Assembly: GCF_036014015.1 (NCBI RefSeq)
Contig: NZ_CP107905.1
Coordinates: 9,176,001 to 9,240,000 of the forward strand
Direction: 5' to 3'
Length of the DNA stretch: 64,000 bases
DNA from: Streptomyces sp. NBC_00457
GTDB lineage: Bacteria > Actinomycetota > Actinomycetes > Streptomycetales > Streptomycetaceae
Both the position numbers and the translations under genes were made by a program. A model generated the notes under the pieces. It was not told where the DNA came from. It saw nothing but the letters and a program-made list of their open reading frames with translations, and made no database searches. Positions 19,138 through 28,674 of the stretch are shown here, piece by piece. Numbering within the stretch: position 1 is the stretch's first letter; each line of letters starts with the position of its first letter.

Positions 19138-20583
19138 TCAGTGGTTCTCCGCGCTCCGCTCGAGCAGCGGGGCCGCGTCGGAGAGTACCCCGGAGATCCT
19201 GGCCAGGGTCGCCTCGTCCCGCTCCACCGCGTCCAGTACCGGACCCTCGGCGGTACGCCAGCGCCGGGCCACCGCGGCCGGATCCTCGCCGGTCAGCAGG
19301 CCGGCCGCCTGCGCGGCGGCGCCGAGCGCGACCAGTTCCTTGGCCTCGGGCACCTGCACGGGGCGGCCCGACAGCCGCCGTACGGTCTGCTGCCATGCCG
19401 TGCCCCGGGCGCCGCCGCCGATCAGCAGCAGTGGGGCCGAACGGTCCGCGTCCTCATCGAGGACTAGGTCGAGCGCGCCCAGCAGCGCGTGGACGGCGCC
19501 GTCGTAGGCGGCCTGGAGGAGCTGGCCCGCGGTGGTGTCATGGCGCAGGCCGTGCAGCAGGCCGGAGGCGTGGGGGAGGGCGGGTGTGCGTTCGCCGTCC
19601 AGGTAGGGCAGCAGGGTGATGCCGGTGGCGGGCTCCACGGCCTCGCGGTCGAGGCCCAGCAGGGAGGCGACGCGGTCGACGGCGAGCGTGCAGTTCAGGG
19701 TGCAGGCCAGCGGCAGCCAGTCGCCGTGCGCGTCGGCGAAGCCGGCCACGGTTCCGGTCGGGTCGGTGGGGCGTCGCTTCGACACCGCGTACACCGTGCC
19801 CGAGGTGCCAAGGCTCAGCACCGGGGTGCCGGGACGCAGCCCGAGGCCCAGCGCGGCGGCGGCGTTGTCGCCGGTGCCCGGGGCGACCAGGGTGCCCTTG
19901 GAGAAGGGCAGGTCATGGCTGTCGCGCACGGTGCCCGCGACCTCGCCGGGCCGCACCACGCGGGGCAGGAGGGCCGGGTCAAGCCCGACGTGCGCAAGGA
20001 TCTCCTCGTCGTACGCCTCGGACCCGGACGCCCACCAGCCCGTCCCGGACGCGTCACCGCGGTCGGTCGTGCCCTGCCCGGTGAGGCGTTCGGTGAGGTA
20101 GTCGTGGGGGAGGCGTACGGCCTTGGTGGCGCGGACCGCGTCCGGCTCGTGCTCGGCCAGCCAGGCCCACTTCGTGACCGTGAAGGACGGTGCGGGGACG
20201 AGCCCGGTGCGCTCGGCCCAGAACTTCGTGCCGCCCAGCTCCTCGGTCAGCCGACGCGCCTGGGGCGCCGAGCGCACGTCGTTCCACAGCAGGGCGGGGC
20301 GTACCGGGTCGCCCTGGGCGTCCAGCGTGACGAGCCCGTGCTGCTGGCCGCCGATCGACACCGCCGCGGCCTCGTGCGCCGCGTCACCGCACTGGCGCAG
20401 GGCCTCGCACAGGGCGTCCCACCATTGGCGCGGATCGCTCTCCCGGCCCGCCCCGGAGGACACGGTGTGCGGCGCCTGACCGCTCGCGACGACCTCACCG
20501 GTGGACGCGTCGACGACCAGTGCCTTGGTGGACTGGGTGGACGTGTCCACGCCGACGACGAGCGGACCCTCGGCTGCTGACAT
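19138..20583 (-). CDS. xylB: Xylulokinase
   Basis: This 481-aa FGGY-family kinase phosphorylates D-xylulose to xylulose 5-phosphate. Key segments: GVDTSTQSTKALVV at residues 10-23 (phosphate loop), SIGGQQHGLV, the substrate-binding LLWNDVRS, GTGDNAAAALG, SLGTSGTVYAVS and the second ATP-binding motif LLIGGGARGTAWQQ. All are complete and the length is normal. It shares a divergent promoter region with xylA and is followed directly by the ROK repressor gene. Together with xylA it completes xylose entry to the pentose phosphate pathway after xylan breakdown by the enzymes at 8-13 kb. Confidence 0.95.
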   Translation of the reverse strand: MSAAEGPLVVGVDTSTQSTKALVVDASTGEVVASGQAPHTVSSGAGRESDPRQWWDALCEALRQCGDAAHEAAAVSIGGQQHGLVTLDAQGDPVRPALLWNDVRSAPQARRLTEELGGTKFWAERTGLVPAPSFTVTKWAWLAEHEPDAVRATKAVRLPHDYLTERLTGQGTTDRGDASGTGWWASGSEAYDEEILAHVGLDPALLPRVVRPGEVAGTVRDSHDLPFSKGTLVAPGTGDNAAAALGLGLRPGTPVLSLGTSGTVYAVSKRRPTDPTGTVAGFADAHGDWLPLACTLNCTLAVDRVASLLGLDREAVEPATGITLLPYLDGERTPALPHASGLLHGLRHDTTAGQLLQAAYDGAVHALLGALDLVLDEDADRSAPLLLIGGGARGTAWQQTVRRLSGRPVQVPEAKELVALGAAAQAAGLLTGEDPAAVARRWRTAEGPVLDAVERDEATLARISGVLSDAAPLLERSAENH

Positions 20584-20644
20584 CGGGCTCTCCCTTTTCT
20601 GCGGCTCACGTTTCCGCGACTCACGCGTGGCTCATGTCTGGCTC

Positions 20645-20662
20645 GTGTCTGACGAAAGACAC
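20645..20662. promoter_or_regulatory. Inverted repeat GTGTCT-N6-AGACAC in the xylA/xylB intergenic region
   Basis: Perfect 6-bp arms (20645-20650, 20657-20662) about 60 bp upstream of the xylB start codon. Extra copies of the half site GTCT occur on both sides. A candidate binding site for the neighbouring ROK repressor or another regulator. Confidence 0.4.
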
Positions 20663-20690
20663 CATGTCTCTTCCCAGAGATGCCTCCGCA

Positions 20691-20702
20691 TACTAATTTG
20701 TA
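20691..20702. promoter_or_regulatory. AT-rich near-palindrome TACTAATTTGTA upstream of xylA
   Basis: Ten of twelve positions are symmetrical. It is the only AT-rich stretch of the divergent region, 59 bp before the xylA ATG, so it probably overlaps a promoter -10 element. ROK repressors bind AT-rich palindromes, which makes this a reasonable operator candidate. Confidence 0.45.
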
Positions 20703-20727
20703 AAGCGCCATGACGAAATAGTCGTGA

Positions 20728-21927
<1,200 letters not shown>

Positions 21928-22070
21928 CCACGCGCGCGTGCCGGTGAGAGGCGGCTGTCGGACGGTCCCCGCGCGGAATGCTCCGGAACCATGCGATCCA
22001 TGGCATGAGTCCGTATCAACCGCCGTGCGGGGGTCGCGCGCCGCCCCGGTCAGCGGCGACGCTTGACGGT

Positions 22071-22493
22071 ATGGCCATGCCGCCCGTACCGCCTCAGCCG
22101 CCCGGGCCTCCGGGTGGGACGCCGCCTCAGGGCGGAGGTTTCGGACCGCCGTCGTACGGTGACTGGCCGCCGCCGGAACAGCCACCGGGCGGTGGCCCCG
22201 GACGGCGCCGCAATCCGCTGTTCATCCTGATCGCCGCACTCGTGGGCGTCGCCGTCGTCGTCGCCGTGGTGCTGGCCGCCTCGGGAGGCGACGACTCCCC
22301 GGACGACAAGACGCCCGCCGAGAGCAGCACGAGCGGCACCCCGCGGCCGTCCCTGAGCATCCCGACTCAGTTGCCCAGCAGACTGCCCAGCGAGGTGCCT
22401 TCGCTGCCTTCGGGGTTCCCGAGCGAGCTGCCGAGCGGCTTCCCGAGCGACATTGAGTCACTGCTGCCGTCGCTGGATGTCGACCTGCCGTAG
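22071..22493 (+). CDS. Small single-pass membrane protein, Pro-rich with LPS repeats
   Basis: The 140-aa protein starts with a Pro/Gly-rich cytoplasmic tail (1-45), has one transmembrane helix at about 49-70 after an RRR stop-transfer cluster, and an outside domain of Ser/Pro/Leu repeats (PSRLPSEVPSLPSGFPS and similar). No catalytic motif is present. No clear ribosome-binding site precedes ATG 22071 (a second ATG is two codons further), so translation may be leaderless or the start uncertain. Function unknown. It ends 53 bp before the convergent esterase gene, with a perfect palindrome between. Confidence 0.7.
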   Translation: MAMPPVPPQPPGPPGGTPPQGGGFGPPSYGDWPPPEQPPGGGPGRRRNPLFILIAALVGVAVVVAVVLAASGGDDSPDDKTPAESSTSGTPRPSLSIPTQLPSRLPSEVPSLPSGFPSELPSGFPSDIESLLPSLDVDLP

Positions 22494-22506
22494 GGCGACG
22501 TGTTTC

Positions 22507-22530
22507 GTGCGGCACGCGCGCGTGCCGCAC
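22507..22530. terminator. Perfect 24-bp palindrome between convergent genes
   Basis: The arms GTGCGGCACGCG and CGCGTGCCGCAC meet without a spacer; folded in RNA this gives about ten pairs and a tight loop. It is centred in the 52-bp gap between two convergent genes, as expected of a bidirectional terminator. Its core is the recurring 12-bp palindrome CACGCGCGCGTG. Confidence 0.65.
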
Positions 22531-22545
22531 TCTCACGGTCCGGGA

Positions 22546-23889
22546 TCAGATCCCGCGCGGCAGCCGCACGTACGTCACGGTCGTCTCGACGCCGCTGTCC
22601 ACGAGCCGGCCGTTCGCGTCGAACGCGCCGGTGCCGTCCGTCATGCCGAAGTCGTTGTCGTTGATCAGAGCGAGGGTGTCGCGATCCACGCGCGCGACGC
22701 CCTCGATCTTCCCGGGCACGCCGTCGACCGTGCCCAGGTCGACGACCAGGCGCTTGGCCAGGACGGGCACACCAGAGGCCGCCGGGTCGTCGAGCTGCTC
22801 CAGCGACGGGGAGGTCGTGTCGTCGTCCCAGGGGCCGCCGAGGATGTTCGCCTTGCGTCCCAGGTGCACGATCTGCAGCCGCGCGGCCTTGTCCGTGCGC
22901 TCCTCGACGAGCAGCCGGTCCCGGCCCACGGCGACCACGGAAGAGATCTTCAGCTCCGAGGTGTCGTCCTCGCTCGGGTCCACCACGTTCACCGGGTCGA
23001 AGCGGTACGCGTACTCGGCGGTGACCGCCTCCTTCTTCGGCGAGAAGCGCAGCAGCCGCGTGGTGCGCGAGGCATCCCCCGCGTCCCCGTCGGGGAGGGA
23101 CAGCGGACTCTGCACGGCCATCACCAGGTCACCGCCGGGCAGTTGGGCGAGTCCCTCGAAGCCCCGGTTGATCTTCCGGTGCAGCAGGACGGACGGCAGC
23201 GCCTCCACGACGGGGTAGTCCGAGCCCGTGAGGTTCAGCCCCTCGGGCACATAGCGCGCCAGCACCTTCCCGCGCGCGGAGACATGCACCAGGGAGGGCC
23301 CGTACTCGTCGACGAGCCAGAAACTCCCGTCCCCGGCCCGCACGACGCCCTCGGTGTCCAGCCCGTTCGCGTTGTACGTCAGGGGCGTCCGCGCGTCATA
23401 GGAGTACGGCGCCTCGTCGCGCCCCTTCTGGTTCGGCAGGCCGGTGACCGGCTTCCCGGAGGAGGTGGTGATCGGGATCGCGTCCAGCACCTTCACGGTG
23501 TCACCGGAAACCCGGATCTTCACGATCGCCGGGTCGAAGCCGAGCACGGGGAAGGTGCGGCGCTTGGTCCCGTCCACCTTGATCTGGCCGTTGGGCCCGC
23601 GGTCGGTGACCGTCCAGAACTCGCCCTTGCGGCCTGCCGGATAGATGTCACTGCCGATGCCACCGAGGTCCACGCCCCGGTCGTCGGCCACCGTGCCCGG
23701 CAGCAGCGCGTTGCTGAACGTGCCGAGCGGGATGTCGCCGAGCGTGGCCGTACGGGTGACGTACGGGGCCGTGGTCGTCGACCCCGAGGCCGGCCCTGCC
23801 GCCACCAGCGCGGCGGCCACCACCGCCAGCGGCACACCCACTGCGAGGGAACGGTGGACGCGGCGCCGGCCGGTGGCGTACGGGGACAT
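22546..23889 (-). CDS. Secreted phytase-like (esterase-like activity) protein
   Basis: The 447-aa protein has a signal peptide (about 1-36, Arg-rich start, ending GPASG). The rest is a beta-propeller-like domain of the phytase-like family (PF13449 type), with GGIGSDIYPAGRKGEFWTVTDRG, NGLDTEGVVRAGDGSFWLVDEYGPSLVHV, NRGFEGLAQLPGGDLVM and KIEGVARVDRDTLALINDNDFG. The acidic and Arg residues in these motifs are conserved in the family. Such proteins are thought to act on phosphoesters or esters outside the cell, but biochemical roles are poorly known. ATG 23889 follows AGGAGG. Confidence 0.85.
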   Translation of the reverse strand: MSPYATGRRRVHRSLAVGVPLAVVAAALVAAGPASGSTTTAPYVTRTATLGDIPLGTFSNALLPGTVADDRGVDLGGIGSDIYPAGRKGEFWTVTDRGPNGQIKVDGTKRRTFPVLGFDPAIVKIRVSGDTVKVLDAIPITTSSGKPVTGLPNQKGRDEAPYSYDARTPLTYNANGLDTEGVVRAGDGSFWLVDEYGPSLVHVSARGKVLARYVPEGLNLTGSDYPVVEALPSVLLHRKINRGFEGLAQLPGGDLVMAVQSPLSLPDGDAGDASRTTRLLRFSPKKEAVTAEYAYRFDPVNVVDPSEDDTSELKISSVVAVGRDRLLVEERTDKAARLQIVHLGRKANILGGPWDDDTTSPSLEQLDDPAASGVPVLAKRLVVDLGTVDGVPGKIEGVARVDRDTLALINDNDFGMTDGTGAFDANGRLVDSGVETTVTYVRLPRGI

Positions 23890-23960
23890 CAGGGCCTCCT
23901 GAGGAGCAAGTTCGACGACAGCGGCCAGAGTTGGGCCCCGCATCGAACGCCGTACGACTG

Positions 23961-24515
23961 TCAGGTGAACGCGGGGCGGCGGACGCTCGTCGAGAGGAAC
24001 ACCACGACGTCCGTCTTGTCGCCCGGTACCGGTTCGAGCTCCTGCCAGCCGATGCGGCGGTAGAACGCCACGGCGTCGCGCGCCTGATTCCAGGTCAGCA
24101 ACCAGGCCCTGCCGTCAGGTGCGGTGGCGGTGAGCGCGGACAGGAGCCGTTGCCCGAGACCGCCGCCACGCGCGCGTGCCCGCACTCCCAGTTCGTCGAT
24201 CTCCAAGGCGCCCACCAGCAGTTGGTTCACCCGGTCCGCGCCGAGCCGTCGGGTCACCTTCGGATAGGCGCGGTCGGTGCGGAACGGGGCCTGGGTGATC
24301 CACCCCGTGGCGAAGCCGTCGACCTCACCGGTGTCGGAGAACGCCAGTACGGCACGGAATCCGGGGCGAAGCGCGTCCTTCTCCAGTCGCTCCCGGAACT
24401 CCACCCTGGTCGCCTCCGGCTCCCGGGTCTCCCACGGAGGCGCCCCGAAGACCTCCGCGTACGCCTCGGAGAGCTGGTCGGCGACGGTGAGTATGTCCTG
24501 GCCGAAATACTTCAT
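23961..24515 (-). CDS. GNAT-family N-acetyltransferase
   Basis: The 184-aa protein has the GNAT fold: an N-terminal helix pair, a central beta-hairpin (FRAVLAFSDTGEVDGFATGW), the acetyl-CoA pyrophosphate loop VRARARGGGLGQRLLSAL (about 110-127), and a C-terminal WNQARDAVAFYRRIGWQEL typical of motif B. The acceptor cannot be predicted. It stands alone between the esterase gene and the HelR-like gene, all leftward, with 43 bp to its upstream neighbour. The chosen ATG (24515) begins MKYFGQD; an upstream in-frame extension overlaps the neighbouring stop region and is unlikely. Confidence 0.85.
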   Translation of the reverse strand: MKYFGQDILTVADQLSEAYAEVFGAPPWETREPEATRVEFRERLEKDALRPGFRAVLAFSDTGEVDGFATGWITQAPFRTDRAYPKVTRRLGADRVNQLLVGALEIDELGVRARARGGGLGQRLLSALTATAPDGRAWLLTWNQARDAVAFYRRIGWQELEPVPGDKTDVVVFLSTSVRRPAFT

Positions 24516-24558
24516 GACGCGCCAACCTACCGTCCGAGCGGGCCCCTTCAGGCGTCCG

Positions 24559-26646
24559 TCAAACGGGTTGGACACTGATCGTGCAGAGCCTCTTGGTGGC
24601 CCGAGTCAGGGCTACGTACAGGTCCTTCTCCCCGCCGGGCCGGGCCGTGCTGATTTCGCCGGGACTCACGACGACGACCTCGTCGAACTCCAGCCCGCGA
24701 GCATCGGACGCCGGCACGATGCGCGCATGCTCCGCGATACCCGCGGCTGTCAGCTGATGCAGCCTCGTGTCCGCGCAGATCACACCGATGAGCTCGCCGG
24801 GGTACGCCTCGGTCTGAGTCCGCAGCTCCTGGACGAGGGTGGTGGCAAGCTCATCCGGCCGCGTCGGCACGGTGCGAGGAGGCTCACCACGGCGCAGGGA
24901 CCGTGTCGGAGTCTGATCCGGGGCAATCCGTACGAGAAGGTCTCGGGTGGTCTCCAGGATCTCCTGTGTAGTGCGGTAACTGATGGTCAGGGTATGGAGG
25001 TTGAACCGCGAGCCGACATGAGGGCTCAGCGCCTCCGTCCAGCCATGTGCTGTCGCGACCGGTCCCGCCTGGGCGAAGTCGCCCACCAGCGTCATCGCCT
25101 TGCCCGGGCATCGTCGTACGATCATCCGCCACTGCATGGCGGTCAGCTCCTGTGCTTCGTCGACGACCACGTGTCCGTAGGTCCGTTGCGGTGGACCGTC
25201 GATCAGGCTCGCTGCTTCGTCCAGCAGCGGCACATCGGCATCGGTCCAGGAGTCGTCCGCATGGCGCAGCAGGCTTGACCGCTCGTCGTCGGTCAATTGG
25301 GGCAGGTGCTCGGCGAGGGTGTCAGGGTTCGTCAGCAGGGCTCGCACGAGATCGCTGGGCACCAGCCGCGGCCAGAGTTCCTCGATCGCCCTGTCGACGT
25401 GATCGTCGTCCAACAGCGCGGCCCGGACGGCGTCCGCGTCGAACTCATCCGCCGGCCCCGTGGCAGCCGCGGCGTCGTATCCGAGCCGGCGCAGGTCGGC
25501 CGCCGCCACCCGGTCGAGGTCTGTGCCGGTCAGCAGGGTGACCTCCGCGTCGATCTGCTCCAGGATGTCGCCCGTGCTCCGTTCCAGCGCGTCGGTGATG
25601 GCGTCGACCAGGAGTTTTTTGAATACCCGTCGCGCGGGGTTGTGTCCCACCCCGGTTGCCACGGCGGTGTTTCGCGCTGTGGCGACAACGTCGTCATGAA
25701 GGCAAACCGATTCGTGTCCGATCAGCACGGTGAAGCTTCCGTCAGGAGCCTGGTGACGGCGCACCAATTCGGCCAAGGCGTCGGCCAGTATCGAGCTGCC
25801 CTTGAGACGCGCCACATCGAGCGTCTCCGCCGTGTCCGGGAAGACTCCCGCCAGTTCCTGGCAGGTTGCCAGGACGATGTCGTTCTCGCCGAGTGACGGC
25901 AGAACCTGGGAGATGTAGTCGAGGAACCGCGCGTTCGGACCGACGATCAGCACACCCTGCTGCGCCGCGCGCGGGAACGCGTACAGGACATAGGCCGCCC
26001 GGTGCAGGGCAACCACCGTCTTGCCGGTTCCGGGGCCGCCTTGGACCACTGACACCCCGCGGTGCGCGGAGCGCACGATCTCGTCCTGCTCGGCCTGCAG
26101 CGTCGCGACCGCCGCCTGCATCCGGCCCGTGCGCCGCGCCGAAAGGGCCTCCATCAGAGGGCCGTCGCCCACGACATCCTCAGCGGTCGCAGTGGAGCCG
26201 TCCAGCAACTCGTCGCTCACCGCGACCACCTTGCGCTCCTCCAGGCGCAGGTGCCGGCGGCGCCGCAGGTTCATCGGGTGAGCCGGTGTCGCTTCGTAGA
26301 AGGGCCGCGCCGCGTTCGCTCGCCAGTCCACCAGCAGAGGCAGGTCGTCTTCGTCCGTTTGCAGGCCGAGCCGCCCAATATGCAGGGCGGTACCGTCCGT
26401 CGAGTCGATCCGGCCGAAGACCAGTCCGTTCTCGGCTCCCTCCAGCCGGCCGATCTCCTTCGCCAGCCGCTCAGCGGCGACCTCTCGCTCGTGCGCCTCG
26501 CTCGCACTCTCGGCCGGGGTCTTGAGTACATCTGCCAAACGTGTCCGTGCCTCGGCCAGCCGCTCGGAGAGCACCTCGTACACAGTGGACACGTGGGCTT
26601 GTTCCTCTTCGACCTGGCTCGCGGCGGGGTCGTTGACTTGCGACAA
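24559..26646 (-). CDS. helR: HelD/HelR-type RNA polymerase-recycling ATPase (UvrD-like helicase fold)
   Basis: About 695 aa. An N-terminal coiled-coil (VEEEQAHVSTVYEVLSER onward) is followed by a UvrD-like motor split by an insertion, the layout of HelD proteins. Walker A is GGPGTGKTV (about 203-211), DEAQEL is the Walker B, and LYVALTRATKRL is motif VI. HelD and HelR enter stalled RNA polymerase and release DNA and RNA; HelR also dislodges rifamycins. The paralogue class (HelD or HelR) cannot be settled by eye, so the symbol is tentative. I favour TTG 26646, which has AGAGGAG upstream, over a GTG nine codons earlier. I saw no palindromic rifamycin-associated element in the promoter region. 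Confidence 0.82.
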   Translation of the reverse strand: MSQVNDPAASQVEEEQAHVSTVYEVLSERLAEARTRLADVLKTPAESASEAHEREVAAERLAKEIGRLEGAENGLVFGRIDSTDGTALHIGRLGLQTDEDDLPLLVDWRANAARPFYEATPAHPMNLRRRRHLRLEERKVVAVSDELLDGSTATAEDVVGDGPLMEALSARRTGRMQAAVATLQAEQDEIVRSAHRGVSVVQGGPGTGKTVVALHRAAYVLYAFPRAAQQGVLIVGPNARFLDYISQVLPSLGENDIVLATCQELAGVFPDTAETLDVARLKGSSILADALAELVRRHQAPDGSFTVLIGHESVCLHDDVVATARNTAVATGVGHNPARRVFKKLLVDAITDALERSTGDILEQIDAEVTLLTGTDLDRVAAADLRRLGYDAAAATGPADEFDADAVRAALLDDDHVDRAIEELWPRLVPSDLVRALLTNPDTLAEHLPQLTDDERSSLLRHADDSWTDADVPLLDEAASLIDGPPQRTYGHVVVDEAQELTAMQWRMIVRRCPGKAMTLVGDFAQAGPVATAHGWTEALSPHVGSRFNLHTLTISYRTTQEILETTRDLLVRIAPDQTPTRSLRRGEPPRTVPTRPDELATTLVQELRTQTEAYPGELIGVICADTRLHQLTAAGIAEHARIVPASDARGLEFDEVVVVSPGEISTARPGGEKDLYVALTRATKRLCTISVQPV

Positions 26647-26935
26647 CAGGTGGCTCCTCTTGGCAACGTGCACAGTGAAGACTTATTCCTCAAATTTGAC
26701 TACCGGAGGTCGGAGCGGCCGAGGGTACAGCACCGAGGCGGTCAGCCCGGCATGATCGCGAAGTGAGCCGGGTCACTCCCCACTCCGGCTGGGTATCCAC
26801 TCCATGCGGAGACGGATCTCAGGGGTGCCTCGGGGTCGGGCCTCAGGGGAGTCTCAGGGTCGTTTTCCGGAACCGTGGGAAGCGCGGACCCGTTTTCAGG
26901 ACAGAGAGCGGCCGTGGCCGCGAAGGAGGCGACAC
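26647..26935. promoter_or_regulatory. Divergent promoter region between helR-like gene and small membrane gene
   Basis: 289 bp without a gene. It contains an AT-rich stretch at about 26680-26705 that could promote the leftward ATPase gene. At 26791 the sequence GGGTAT resembles the -10 element of Streptomyces stress sigma factors (SigB group), which would read rightward to the small membrane gene. Copies of CTCAGGG recur between 26818 and 26865. These are weak matches made by eye. Confidence 0.35.
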
Positions 26936-27118
26936 ATGTCGAAGAACGCGAAGATCGCCGCAGGAGGTGTGGCAGCCGGGATCATCTTGCTGATCTGGCT
27001 GCCCTGGTGGGCGGCGCTCCTGATAATCCTGGGAGTCCCGGCAGCCGCGTACCTCACGCTGGACCCCTCGCAGCGGCGCAAGCTGCGCCGCGTCACCCGC
27101 AAGGAGCTCGGCCGCTGA
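26936..27118 (+). CDS. Small hydrophobic membrane protein (60 aa)
   Basis: The 60-aa protein has a short polar start (MSKNAKIAAGG), one long or two short membrane helices (about 11-43, IILLIWLPWWAALLIILGV), and a basic cytoplasmic tail (SQRRKLRRVTRKELGR). ATG 26936 has an excellent ribosome-binding site, AAGGAGG, which strongly supports a real gene despite its size. Function unknown; similar small proteins are often stress-induced. A possible SigB-type promoter lies upstream. Confidence 0.75.
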   Translation: MSKNAKIAAGGVAAGIILLIWLPWWAALLIILGVPAAAYLTLDPSQRRKLRRVTRKELGR

Positions 27119-27263
27119 GGCATGACCGCACCGGTGTATCCCGGTCGGCCGGCACACAGGAGCCGACCACATCGCCGCCCGCGGGCCTGCCGACGGCACG
27201 GTCCGCGGGCGGCTCGGTGCCTCGCGGCAACTCACGAGGCCGAGCCCCGTGGTCGTGGCCCGC

Positions 27264-28145
27264 TCAGCTGGGGCGTACGGCCATCTTGTCGAGGGCCTCG
27301 AGCAGACCCGGCAGCTCAGGTCCCCGGCCCACCGGCATGACCTCGCCGGGCTCCTCGTCGAGCAGCACGAAGGCGATGTCGTCCGTCCTGGCCACCAGGG
27401 ACCAGCCGGGTCCGTCGGCTCGCAGGGTCCGTGCGTCGCCCGGCGCGAAGGACGACCGTACGCGGCCGAGCGGCGGGGGCGTGTCGACGTAGGCGCGGGC
27501 CTCCGCGAGAACACGCCGGATGCCACCGTGGCCCGGCTTGCCGGTTTCCACGGTCCCGTCCTGCTTCTGGGCCTTCACGTCCTGATCGGCCTCGGCCTCA
27601 TCTGTGTCCGCGGGCGTCGCGGATGAGCCGTTGGGGCTCGCAAAGTCCGCGTCGTCGAGCTGCTCGCGCCACGTCGCCCACTGCAGCGCGATCTCGTCCG
27701 CGCCCAGGCGGCGCTGGGCCGGTCCCCAGATGCTGGTGTCCGGCGGCACCAGTGCAGGGCGGTCCGCGACATCGGGACCGGGATCGTGCGGCGCGGGCAC
27801 ACCCGGCGCCGCGACGGCGACCTCGAGCGGCCAGCCGGGCAGCGCGGCCACGACCGTGCGCTCGTCGGGGGACAGGTCGTACTCCATGCCGCAGTCCCAG
27901 GACGCGATGGCCACGGCGACCAGCGACACGTCGTCGATCGCGACCGTCCAGCGGGCGCCGTCGCCGTCCTGGCCGAGCACCAGGCCGTACCCGTCGGCCA
28001 GCGGCGCGAGGCCGAGCGCCGCGCAGGCCTCCGGATAGTCGTCGCCCAGCACGCTCGGGAACTTCGCCGGCGTCAGCAGCACCGCCGTGAGCACATAGAG
28101 CGCGTCGTCCTCGGCGGCGACGGCGTCCTCGTCCGTCCCGGCCAT
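27264..28145 (-). CDS. Hypothetical acidic protein, 293 aa
   Basis: This soluble, acidic protein (many Asp/Glu and Pro/Ala) has no signal peptide or membrane segment. The N-terminal half (about 1-105) looks globular, with strands such as YGLVLGQDGD and RWTVAIDDVSLVAVAIA. A charged linker (about 165-200) leads to a second small domain ending WSLVARTDDIAFVLLDEEP. The two halves could be related beta-rich domains. I do not recognise the family. Good codon bias and a sensible start support a real gene. No context clue to function. Confidence 0.65.
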   Translation of the reverse strand: MAGTDEDAVAAEDDALYVLTAVLLTPAKFPSVLGDDYPEACAALGLAPLADGYGLVLGQDGDGARWTVAIDDVSLVAVAIASWDCGMEYDLSPDERTVVAALPGWPLEVAVAAPGVPAPHDPGPDVADRPALVPPDTSIWGPAQRRLGADEIALQWATWREQLDDADFASPNGSSATPADTDEAEADQDVKAQKQDGTVETGKPGHGGIRRVLAEARAYVDTPPPLGRVRSSFAPGDARTLRADGPGWSLVARTDDIAFVLLDEEPGEVMPVGRGPELPGLLEALDKMAVRPS

Positions 28146-28278
28146 CCCAGCCTCCCCATCGGTCCGTACAACGGCGCACCCTAGTGCGACCGGAAGGCCG
28201 TTGTCACGACTCCCAGGCCCACTCGGAGCTGCAGTTTTCCGGCTCGACGGGGCGAATCGACCACTGGTGCCCCCGGCG

Positions 28279-28620
28279 TCATGCCGCCGGCAGCCCGAGG
28301 AGCGTCCGGGCCACGGTGTGCGGCGACTCGTCGCGTTCCCGCGCGAGCGCGATGACGGCCCGGCACGCCAGCTCGCTCACCCCGAACGACAGCGCCTCCG
28401 GCGACACCCAGCCGACGGCCTCGTCGATCTGTTCCTGGTCGTCCTCGGCGCACGCCGACACATACGCGGCGGCGGCCTCGAACAGGTTGTGCGTGCGCCT
28501 GTCCCGGCCGGTGTCCCGCTCCGCGCGCAAAGCGTTGAGGAATCTGACACCGGACTTGCGGACCCTCCCGAACATGCTGACCACCTTCCCCCTGCGTGGT
28601 TGCCACGGCTGATCCTTCAT
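28279..28620 (-). CDS. Hypothetical helical protein, 113 aa
   Basis: The protein is mostly helical, with segments THNLFEAAAAYVSACAEDDQ and ELACRAVIALARERDESP. It has no membrane segment or known motif. ATG 28620 follows GAGGAG at a normal distance; a second Met at FGRVRKSG is an alternative start. It faces the oxygenase gene across a 54-bp divergent gap. Function unknown. Confidence 0.6.
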   Translation of the reverse strand: MKDQPWQPRRGKVVSMFGRVRKSGVRFLNALRAERDTGRDRRTHNLFEAAAAYVSACAEDDQEQIDEAVGWVSPEALSFGVSELACRAVIALARERDESPHTVARTLLGLPAA

Positions 28621-28674
28621 CTCCTGCTCCTCAACGTAAAGTTGTAGCTCCGGCGGCAGAAGGGGGACGGCGCG

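Noticed and set aside
26647..26760. Rifamycin-associated element upstream of the helR-like gene
   Set aside because: No palindrome of the expected kind was found; the nearest inverted similarity, around TTGCGACAACAG and CTTGGCAACG, is imperfect.
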